Of a DNA stretch of 8,155 bases, positions 1 to 6,638 are shown piece after piece. A program made the position numbers and the translations under genes. The DNA is taken from contig NZFJ01000037.1 of assembly GCA_002690625.1 (NCBI GenBank), forward strand, positions 1 through 8,155, written 5' to 3'. A model generated the notes under the pieces. It was not told the DNA's origin. It worked only from the letters and a program-made list of their open reading frames with translations, and searched no databases. Position 1 is the stretch's first letter, and every line of letters starts with the position of its first letter. This stretch comes from Rickettsiales bacterium. Lineage in GTDB: Bacteria; Pseudomonadota; Alphaproteobacteria; TMED109; TMED131.

Positions 1-933
1 GTAATGGGTTTTTTTATTGTTTTGGGACTTATGATTTCGGGTATTGTAAATGCCGGAACTGTTCCAGAGTCAAAAGACCCGATAAAAGTAACGATTCAAG
101 ATTGGACAGGCCAACATTTTTCTACTTATGTTACGGTAGGTCTGCTGAAAGAAATGGGTTACAATGTTGAAATTGTTGTATCCGATGCGATAACACAGCA
201 CCCTGCGATAGCTGCAGGAAATATACACTTAACCAGCGAGGTTTGGACAAATAATTTAGGTGACTTGTACACTGGTCTTGTGGAAAAAGGTGAAATAGTA
301 GTTGTGGGTGAACTTGGACTAGAACCCAAGGAGGGATGGATTTATCCTCCTTACATGAACGAAAAATGTCCAGGCCTTCCGAGTTATAAGGCTCTTTATG
401 ATTGTGCTATGGCCTTTGGTTCAGCGGAAACATTTCCTAAAGGGCGACTCGTTACTTACCCTGCGAGTTGGGGAACTCGTTCACGTGATATCATTTCAAG
501 TATTGAGCTCCCATTTCAACCTATTCCCGGTGGAACTGAAGGTGCGATGGTTGCTGAATTAAAATCGGCTTATGCTGCGGAGGAGCCAGTTATAATGATG
601 ATGTGGCAACCGCACTGGATTTTTGCAGCATATGATTTTGATTGGGTTGAGTGGAATAAAATAGATGGAGAATGTGTTGAGGAGTCGCAAGTAAAAGAGT
701 CTGCTTGTGGATTTCAGCAAGCAAAAGTTGTCAAAGCGGCATGGAGTGGTGTTCAAGATAAATGGCCAGCTGCTTACAAGATGTTTGAAGCGCTGAAACT
801 TACTAATGCTGACGAGAATGCCGCTATTCTAGAAGTTGATAACAAAGGTCGACCTATCGAAGAGGTTGCCAATGAATGGATTGCAAATAACAAAAGCAGA
901 TGGCAACCGTGGATCGATATTGCACTGAACTAG
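1..933 (+). CDS. Glycine betaine/ProX-type ABC transporter substrate-binding protein (5' end probably cut)
   Basis: Periplasmic binding protein of the OpuAC/ProX family, which captures small methylated zwitterions and delivers them to the permease. The frame is open to base 1. Starting at the ATG at 4 gives 309 residues with a hydrophobic segment and a signal-peptidase-like VNA-G end (about residues 15-18) but no basic n-region, so the real start probably lies upstream. There is no lipobox cysteine, which fits a soluble periplasmic protein. Counting from the ATG at 4, many tryptophans (34, 81, 112, 156, 201, 205) are available for the aromatic cage typical of quaternary-ammonium binders; the WQPHW stretch at 201-205 is characteristic of the family. 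Two cysteine pairs (122/134 and 224/235) could form disulfides in the periplasm. It is the first gene of the transporter set and is followed by a hairpin. Substrate is not settled: betaine, choline, DMSP and TMAO (TmoX-like) binders share this fold. Confidence 0.88.
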   Translation, partial: VMGFFIVLGLMISGIVNAGTVPESKDPIKVTIQDWTGQHFSTYVTVGLLKEMGYNVEIVVSDAITQHPAIAAGNIHLTSEVWTNNLGDLYTGLVEKGEIVVVGELGLEPKEGWIYPPYMNEKCPGLPSYKALYDCAMAFGSAETFPKGRLVTYPASWGTRSRDIISSIELPFQPIPGGTEGAMVAELKSAYAAEEPVIMMMWQPHWIFAAYDFDWVEWNKIDGECVEESQVKESACGFQQAKVVKAAWSGVQDKWPAAYKMFEALKLTNADENAAILEVDNKGRPIEEVANEWIANNKSRWQPWIDIALN

Positions 934-950
934 TGGTTTTACACATATGT

Positions 951-977
951 CTGGGATGCTAGGATAGGGCGTCCCAG
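951..977 (+). promoter_or_regulatory. Intercistronic hairpin after the binding-protein gene
   Basis: The arms CTGGGATGC (951-959) and GCGTCCCAG (969-977) pair over 9 bp with one U-G wobble, around a 9-nt loop; T950 and A978 add a tenth pair. No run of T follows (the next bases are GATGCGCTTATTC), so this does not look like a complete intrinsic terminator. In binding-protein transporter operons, a stem-loop behind the binding-protein gene commonly protects the upstream mRNA or partly attenuates the downstream genes, giving more binding protein than membrane complex. That role is inferred here from position and structure. Confidence 0.6.
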
Positions 978-1013
978 ATGCGCTTATTCAAGATACATTT
1001 CTTGGAGTATTAA

Positions 1014-2078
1014 ATGAAGACCGAAGTAGTGATTGACGATGAGATTAAACTATCGTGTCGTAATATTTGGAAAGTATACGGAGCTGAACCGCAAAAATTT
1101 TTCAAAGTCAACCGACAGGGCTTTGATGATCCAAAAAAGTTGACAAAAGTTATTTCCGAGAGTGGACATATCGTAGCAGCTGCCAACGTGAGCTTTGATG
1201 TCCACGTAGGCGAAATCTTCGTTATAATGGGCTTGTCCGGCTCTGGGAAATCAACAATGGTTAGATGTTTATCGAGACTAGTCGAGCCAAATGCCGGGAA
1301 AGTGTTGCTTGATGGTGAAGATCTTTTAAAAAAAAATGGAACTCAGCTCACAGAAATTCGACGTCACAAGATGGGCATGGTTTTTCAAAATTTTGGATTA
1401 ATGCCCCACCTTAACGTAATTGAAAATATTGCATTTCCTTTAAAACTTCAGGGAGTAACTAAGTCGGATCGTTTTGAGCAGGCAGCTAGGGTAATTGAAT
1501 TAGTCGGTTTAGCGGGACGAGAAACAAACTTTCCAAAGGAATTGTCTGGAGGACAGCAACAACGAGTTGGTATAGCGAGATCGCTTGCAGTAGAACCAGA
1601 TGTCTGGTTTTTAGATGAGCCTTTTTCTGCACTTGATCCTCTCATTCGAAAGCAGATGCAGAACGAATTCCTGAGAATTCAAGCTTTAAAGAAAAAAACT
1701 GTCATTTTTATTACTCATGATTTTCAAGAGGCACTCCGGATAGCCGATCGCATGGCGATAATGCGAGACGGCACAATTGTTCAGATAGGTCGACCGGTTG
1801 ACCTTATCTTGAACCCAGCAGATGAATATATTAGAGACTTTACTTATGATGTGCCTTGGGAGAGTGTTTTGAGAGCTGCTGACATAGCTACTACGTCGTC
1901 GGTTAAAAGTATCAACTTACCTGAAGTGTCTGGGAGCACCCCAGTGGCTAAACTGCTTCCTCTCTTGGCTCGTAGCAAATCAGGAGTGATCGTTGTCGGT
2001 GATGACGGAGTTCCGGTTGGCGTGGCAACTGCAAGATCTTTTGTTGAGGCTTTAGCCTCGGCAGAGACTCCAAATTAG
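1014..2078 (+). CDS. proV: ProV-like ABC transporter ATPase (glycine betaine/proline family)
   Basis: Cytoplasmic ATPase that powers uptake through the fused permease encoded next. All nucleotide-binding motifs are intact in the 354 residues: Walker A GLSGSGKST at 73-81, Q-loop Gln125 in VFQNFGLMPH, signature LSGGQQQ at 177-183, Walker B ending in Asp201-Glu202, D-loop SALD at 205-208 and H-loop His235. The N-terminal extension before Walker A, with NIWKVYG and FFKVNRQG-like segments, is typical of ProV rather than of generic ATPases. The C-terminal part, about 290-350, resembles one CBS-type module (GVIVVGDDGVPVGVAT); E. coli ProV (400 residues) carries two, so the regulatory tail is short. 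The start is supported by GGAG at 1004-1007, 6 nt before the ATG. The stop is only 13 bp from the permease start, implying co-translation in one operon. Confidence 0.93.
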   Translation: MKTEVVIDDEIKLSCRNIWKVYGAEPQKFFKVNRQGFDDPKKLTKVISESGHIVAAANVSFDVHVGEIFVIMGLSGSGKSTMVRCLSRLVEPNAGKVLLDGEDLLKKNGTQLTEIRRHKMGMVFQNFGLMPHLNVIENIAFPLKLQGVTKSDRFEQAARVIELVGLAGRETNFPKELSGGQQQRVGIARSLAVEPDVWFLDEPFSALDPLIRKQMQNEFLRIQALKKKTVIFITHDFQEALRIADRMAIMRDGTIVQIGRPVDLILNPADEYIRDFTYDVPWESVLRAADIATTSSVKSINLPEVSGSTPVAKLLPLLARSKSGVIVVGDDGVPVGVATARSFVEALASAETPN

Positions 2079-2091
2079 TTAGCTAAAGCAG

Positions 2092-4170
2092 ATGAGATCA
2101 AAAATTCTCGATAGATATACTTTGGTTTGGTTTGGAACAATTTTATTCACAGTTTTACTTTTATACTTTCAAAAAAGCGTGCCATGGTTATTTGAATACC
2201 CCGACCGGGGCGTTTGGCCATTTGCCGATCTTTTGAATTATTTTATGAATTTTATAGTAGCTCACCTCGGTCAATTTTTTCTTGGAATATCGTGGTTACT
2301 AGAATTTCCAATACAAGCATCACAGTTATTGCTTCACAGTTTGCCCTGGGCCGTAACAGTATTTCTTTTCTCTGCGTTGGCCTATGTTGCTTCTGGTTTA
2401 GGTTTAAGCATTTTTACAGTTCTTGCAACTTTATATATGGTTGTAATTGGTTACTGGGAAGAAAGTATGAACACTTTAGCACTTGTTTTAATCTCTGTCC
2501 CACTGGCCATCTTAGTAGGTTTTGCAATTGGAATATGGGGATTTTTTTCTGCAAGAGCTAAAAAAATAATTATGCCCTTATTGGACATTTTTCAAACAGT
2601 TCCAACTTTTGCGTACTTACTTCCAATATTGCTGCTTTTTGGGTTTGGTACAGTTTTAGGTCTTATAGCTAGTGTCGTCTATTCTTTTCCTCCTATGGTA
2701 AGAAATACGATATTGGGACTGCAACGAGTCCCAGATGAAATTATTGAGTCGGGAATTATGGCTGGCGCTACACCTAGTCAATTATTTTGGCAAGTTAGGG
2801 TGCCAGCCTCGAGACGTCAATTAATGTTAGGAGTAAATCAAACTACAATGGCGTCTTTTAGTATGGTTATAATTGCGTCAATCATAGGTGGCACGGCGGA
2901 TATTGGGTGGACTGTTCTTTACTACATTAGAAAAGCGGAGGTTGGTGAAAGCTTATTGGTAGGTATAGTCATAGCGTTAATGGCTATCATTATAGATCGA
3001 ATAACAGCATCCTTTGCATCTCGCCCAGACCAGGTTAAACCAAAAACAGTGAATTTTCTTATAAGAGGTCAATACGGTTTTATTATTCTCTTTTGTGCTT
3101 TAGTTTTATGGATAGCAGCAACTTATTTTAATTTCTTAGATGCAACAAACGTAAAATACGGAGCAGGAGTAGTTAACTATATCGATAAATCTTTTGAGGA
3201 TTTCGTGAAAGAATATCGCTCTGCGATCAAGGTTTTAAAGACTTATGCTTTGTTTTATATAATGCTTCCTGTAAAAATAGGGTTGCAGGAAGCGGTTAGC
3301 CCATACACTTGGGGATTTTCGTTAACTTCAATTCATTTATTCCTCTATTTCGGTTCTATGATTGGCATTTCAATTTTGTTACTAGTTTTGGGTAATAAAA
3401 AATTATCAATTTCGTTAATACTCTTTATGATTTTCTTTTATTTTGGATTAACAAAAATGCCGTGGATTGGGTTAATTTTAATTTACAGTCTTGGGTGTTG
3501 GCAAGTAGGGGGTATTAAACTGGGTTTAGGTGCCGCTCTAGGTTTGTGCTTCATTGTCGTCTGTGGGGTATGGTCCGAAGCAATGATTTCTGCGTATTTG
3601 TGTGGTATTGCGGTAATAATTTCGTTCTTGGTTGGCTCTGTCCTAGGCGTTTGGGCGGCACATAATAATATAATTTCGTCTGTCATTCGTCCGATTAATG
3701 ATACGCTTCAAACAATGCCATTGTTTGTAATATTAATTCCGTTCGTCATGCTTTTCAAAATTGGCGATTTTACGGCACTTCTTGCAATTATTGCGTACGC
3801 TATTGTTCCCGCAATTCGCTATGCCGAGCATGGAATTCGTAATTTGCCTGAAACGGTGATTGAGTCTGCTAGAATGATGGGTGCTACAAAAAGACAGTTG
3901 TTTTGGCAGGTAGAGCTTCCTTTGGCCCTTCCTGTGATAATGATTGGACTGAATCAAACCATCATGTACGGTATTGCAATGTTAGTCATTACTGCTCTAG
4001 TTGGAACAAATGGATTAGAACAAATAGTCTATATTGGATTAAATGATGGTAACTTTGGAGTGGGAATGGTAGCTGGAATTTCAATGGCAATAATTGCTAT
4101 AATTACAGATAGAGCAACCAAAGCTTGGAGTTTGGCTCGTGGTCGGCAATTAGGTATTAAATCGCTATAA
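2092..4170 (+). CDS. Fused double-domain ProW-like ABC permease
   Basis: Inner-membrane permease of the betaine/proline uptake family, 692 residues, about twice the length of a single ProW. Two BPD_transp_1 domains lie in one chain, at roughly 125-310 and 495-680. Each has a matching entry segment (GYWEES near 120, GVWSEA near 491), a QT(V/M)P motif (168-171 and 540-543) and an EAA-type coupling loop that meets the ATPase (219-238 and 591-610), both containing GAT..QLFWQV..P. A hydrophobic N-terminal region (about 10-120) and a spacer with further membrane segments (about 325-490) flank the domains. Because the ABC dimer needs two permease halves, this one chain could supply both. The ATG at 2092 follows the proV stop by 13 bp and has only a weak AAAGCAG ribosome-binding site, so translation is probably coupled to proV. 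Large permeases of this type occur in marine betaine/TMAO transporters, as far as I recall; the substrate cannot be read from this gene. Confidence 0.9.
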   Translation: MRSKILDRYTLVWFGTILFTVLLLYFQKSVPWLFEYPDRGVWPFADLLNYFMNFIVAHLGQFFLGISWLLEFPIQASQLLLHSLPWAVTVFLFSALAYVASGLGLSIFTVLATLYMVVIGYWEESMNTLALVLISVPLAILVGFAIGIWGFFSARAKKIIMPLLDIFQTVPTFAYLLPILLLFGFGTVLGLIASVVYSFPPMVRNTILGLQRVPDEIIESGIMAGATPSQLFWQVRVPASRRQLMLGVNQTTMASFSMVIIASIIGGTADIGWTVLYYIRKAEVGESLLVGIVIALMAIIIDRITASFASRPDQVKPKTVNFLIRGQYGFIILFCALVLWIAATYFNFLDATNVKYGAGVVNYIDKSFEDFVKEYRSAIKVLKTYALFYIMLPVKIGLQEAVSPYTWGFSLTSIHLFLYFGSMIGISILLLVLGNKKLSISLILFMIFFYFGLTKMPWIGLILIYSLGCWQVGGIKLGLGAALGLCFIVVCGVWSEAMISAYLCGIAVIISFLVGSVLGVWAAHNNIISSVIRPINDTLQTMPLFVILIPFVMLFKIGDFTALLAIIAYAIVPAIRYAEHGIRNLPETVIESARMMGATKRQLFWQVELPLALPVIMIGLNQTIMYGIAMLVITALVGTNGLEQIVYIGLNDGNFGVGMVAGISMAIIAIITDRATKAWSLARGRQLGIKSL

Positions 4171-4197
4171 TTATTTGCAAAAAAAGGTGTGGGTAGA

Positions 4198-4260
4198 ATG
4201 ATAATTCTCAATGAAAAGAATGAACGGATGATAATAAAATTGTTGGAGGTATCCAAATAA
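4198..4260 (+). CDS. Possible 20-codon leader ORF before the reductase gene
   Basis: An ATG at 4198 opens a 20-codon frame ending with TAA at 4258-4260, 4 nt before the reductase start. The predicted peptide is MIILNEKNERMIIKLLEVSK. A purine-rich AAAAAGGTGTGGG stretch lies upstream but is not a good Shine-Dalgarno at ideal spacing. The last codons of this frame contain the GGAGGT that serves the reductase, so ribosomes finishing the peptide would stop right at the next start, which would suit translational coupling. No similarity to a known leader peptide is recognised. A chance frame in AT-rich spacer DNA is the main alternative. Confidence 0.22.
   Translation: MIILNEKNERMIIKLLEVSK
4245..4250 (+). 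promoter_or_regulatory. Ribosome-binding site with unusually long spacing
   Basis: GGAGGT is a near-perfect Shine-Dalgarno, but 14 nt separate it from the ATG at 4265, against the usual 5-9. No in-frame ATG, GTG or TTG lies between the upstream TAA (4235-4237) and 4265, so the start cannot be moved closer. Reinitiation after the mini-ORF that ends at 4260 could explain the geometry. Confidence 0.55.
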
Positions 4261-4264
4261 TCAA

Positions 4265-6595
4265 ATGTCATTAAATAAAGATTTACCATTAACGAGTGCT
4301 CACTGGGGAACTTATCGAGCGCGTGTTGGAAACGGACGTGTTGAGGAACTTTTAGCCTTTGAACACGATGGTGACCCATCTATTATTGGTCAAGGTATTT
4401 TAGATGTACAACATGGCCCGATGCGAATCGATACGCCCATGGTTAGAGAGAGTTGGCTAACTGACGGACCAAATACTAAAAATCATTTACGTGGTGTTGA
4501 ACCTTTCGTTGCAGTCTCCTGGGATGTGGCACTGGCATTAGTTGCACGTGAGTTAAAACGAGTTAGTAGAAAATTTGGAAACTCTTCGATTTTTGCTGGA
4601 TCATACGGCTGGTCGAGTGCTGGTAGGTTTCACCATGCTCAAAGCCAACTACATCGATTTTTAAATTGTATCGGTGGTTATACAAAATCTAAATTTACCT
4701 ATAGCTTTGCTGCTGCCGAAGCGATGGTTCCTCATATTTTGGGAAGTTACCGAGACTTTTTGGACACGTGTACAAGCTGGGACTCTATTATTGATAATAC
4801 AGAGCTTTTTGTGTGCTTTGGTGGAATACCACTAAAAAATGGTCAGATTTGTCAGGGTGGAACAGGATCACATTATCAGAAAGAAAAATTACTTGAAGCC
4901 GTAAATGCAAAAATTTCATTTGTAAATATAAGCCCAATCAAATCAGATTTACTGGATGAGACAGGTGGGACTTGGATAGCACCAAGACCCAATACCGATA
5001 CGGCTTTATTGCTGGGGGTGGCACATACGCTATTGACTGAAGGTTTAGCGGATCTAGAGTTTCTGCAGAATTACACTGTAGGATTTGAAAGGTTTTCTTC
5101 CTATCTGTTGGGTGAAAGTGATGGAAACCCCAAGACAGCTGAATGGGCTTCTACAATTTCTGGTATATTCTCGAGTGAGATAACTTCTCTTGCTAGACAG
5201 ATGGCAGCGAACAGGACAATGATCTCAGTTAGCTGGTCTCTTACACGACAAGATCATGGAGAACAGCCATTCTGGGCAGCGATTGCTGTTGCTTCAATGC
5301 TTGGTCAAATTGGCTTACCGGGTGGTGGTTTTGGCTTTGGTTACAGTGCGGTAAATCATATCGGCGGACAATTTACCATTCCGCCGGCTATTCCTTTTCC
5401 GCAGGGAAAGAACTTGGTAAAAAGTTTTATTCCCGTAGCCCGCATCAGTGATTTGCTTCTTTGCCCCGGAGAGACGTTTGATTTTGATGGTGAGAAATAT
5501 CAATATCCTGATACCAAGTTAATGTATTGGGCAGGTGGTAATCCGTTTCATCACCATCAAGATTTGAATCGGTTGGTGAAGGCTTGGCAAAAGCCTGAAA
5601 CAATTATATGCCATGAATGGTGTTGGAACTCATTGGCGAAACGGTCTGATATTATACTTCCATGCACTACACCTCTTGAAAGAGAAGACGTTGCTTTAAC
5701 GCCTCGTGACCCCTTCGTGATACATATGTCAAAGTTAACTGAACCGTTTGCACAAAGTAAAGATGATTTTGAAATTTTTAAAAGTCTTGCTCAGATTTTA
5801 AATGTAGAAACAGAATTCACCGAGGGTAGAACTGCCTCGGACTGGCTTCGATGGATTTACAATGAAACGCGCAAGAGTGCCTCGATTTCTGGCCAAGAGA
5901 TGCCAGCTTATCAAGATTTTTTGAAGAAAGGTTGGTTTAAGTTTTGCGCTCCGGAGAATCCCACAGTTATGCTTGAGGATTTTCGCTTAGATCCAATTAA
6001 AAATTGTCTTCGTACGCCAAGTGGAAAGATAGAAATTTATTCATCCAAGGTCGCTGGCTTTAAGTATGAAGATTGTCCGGGATTCCCAGTTTGGAGAGAG
6101 CCGTGTGAATGGTTAGGTGACGAAAAAGATCAAGAGAGGTTGCATCTTATTTCCAATCAACCAAAAGATAAGCTTCATTCACAACTCGATCACGGATCTG
6201 TTAGTCAGGCGAATAAGATAAACGGTCGAGAACCGATACACATGCACCCAGATGATGCAAAGTATAGGTTCCTAAAAGAGAATGATTTAGTTAAAGTTTT
6301 TAATTCTCGAGGGAGCTGTTTTGCTTCAGTTCAGTTGGATAATAATTTAAGAGAAGGTGTGGTTCAGATGAGTACCGGAGCTTGGTATGATCCAGTCGAT
6401 CCGAGTAATCCTTTAAGTGCTTGTAAGAATGGAAACCCAAATGTCCTGACACCTGATAAGGGAACCTCAAGATTAGGGCAGGGGCCTATAGCCCATTCTT
6501 GTTTGGTAGAAATTACTAAGTATGAGGGTTATGTGGATAAAGTGACAGCTTATGAACCGCCCAAAATTATTCGAAAAATAAGTAACGATTTTTAA
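4265..6595 (+). CDS. Molybdopterin S-/N-oxide reductase, BisC/DorA/TorZ family, cytoplasmic
   Basis: Bis-MGD molybdoenzyme expected to reduce an S-oxide or N-oxide (DMSO, biotin or methionine sulfoxide, TMAO). The 776-residue length matches E. coli BisC. In order: N-terminal HWGTYRARVGNGRV (13-26) typical of the group and without any CxxC iron-sulfur motif; PMVRESWL (58-65) and VSWDVAL (84-90); the active-site loop with Tyr114 and Trp116; the predicted molybdenum ligand Ser147 in TYSFAAAE; then LLGESDGNPKTAEWA, MLGQIGLPGGGFG, GGNPFHHHQD and DIILPCTT, all family landmarks; and the dinucleotide-binding C-terminal domain (about 624-742, with HPDD near 660). No Tat signal precedes the domain, so the enzyme should stay in the cytoplasm like BisC, unlike periplasmic TorA and DorA. 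Tyr114 plus Trp116 favours a DMSO-reductase-type pocket over TorA, which lacks that tyrosine. It sits between an osmolyte transporter and a DmdA-like gene, which argues for an imported oxidised osmolyte as substrate rather than cofactor repair. Exact substrate unknown. Confidence 0.88.
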   Translation: MSLNKDLPLTSAHWGTYRARVGNGRVEELLAFEHDGDPSIIGQGILDVQHGPMRIDTPMVRESWLTDGPNTKNHLRGVEPFVAVSWDVALALVARELKRVSRKFGNSSIFAGSYGWSSAGRFHHAQSQLHRFLNCIGGYTKSKFTYSFAAAEAMVPHILGSYRDFLDTCTSWDSIIDNTELFVCFGGIPLKNGQICQGGTGSHYQKEKLLEAVNAKISFVNISPIKSDLLDETGGTWIAPRPNTDTALLLGVAHTLLTEGLADLEFLQNYTVGFERFSSYLLGESDGNPKTAEWASTISGIFSSEITSLARQMAANRTMISVSWSLTRQDHGEQPFWAAIAVASMLGQIGLPGGGFGFGYSAVNHIGGQFTIPPAIPFPQGKNLVKSFIPVARISDLLLCPGETFDFDGEKYQYPDTKLMYWAGGNPFHHHQDLNRLVKAWQKPETIICHEWCWNSLAKRSDIILPCTTPLEREDVALTPRDPFVIHMSKLTEPFAQSKDDFEIFKSLAQILNVETEFTEGRTASDWLRWIYNETRKSASISGQEMPAYQDFLKKGWFKFCAPENPTVMLEDFRLDPIKNCLRTPSGKIEIYSSKVAGFKYEDCPGFPVWREPCEWLGDEKDQERLHLISNQPKDKLHSQLDHGSVSQANKINGREPIHMHPDDAKYRFLKENDLVKVFNSRGSCFASVQLDNNLREGVVQMSTGAWYDPVDPSNPLSACKNGNPNVLTPDKGTSRLGQGPIAHSCLVEITKYEGYVDKVTAYEPPKIIRKISNDF

Positions 6596-6638
6596 ATTAA
6601 TAGGAAACCGTGAATCTATCTAAATAACAGGGAACAAA

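Noticed and set aside
1..933. Naming the binding protein tmoX
   Set aside because: The fold and gene order are compatible, but the ligand-contacting residues of TmoX could not be checked here, and betaine or DMSP binders look alike at this level.
951..990. Hairpin read as an intrinsic terminator
   Set aside because: No U-tract follows the stem, and the next transporter gene continues on the same strand.
2214..2561. Plus-strand 115-codon ORF inside the permease gene
   Set aside because: It is an alternative frame of the permease with a phenylalanine- and cysteine-rich translation typical of shifted membrane-protein codons.
4175..4205. Possible promoter TTGCAA (4175-4180) with GATAAT (4200-4205)
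   Set aside because: The 19-nt spacer is too long and both boxes are imperfect; such matches are expected by chance in AT-rich spacer DNA.
4029..4379. Minus-strand 116-codon ORF across the permease end and reductase start
   Set aside because: It lies opposite two well-supported genes and the gap between them, and its translation shows no recognisable domain; it is a shadow frame.
4265..6595. Naming the reductase torA (TMAO reductase)
   Set aside because: There is no Tat signal, and Tyr114, which TorA lacks, is present; BisC/DorA/TorZ resemblance is stronger.
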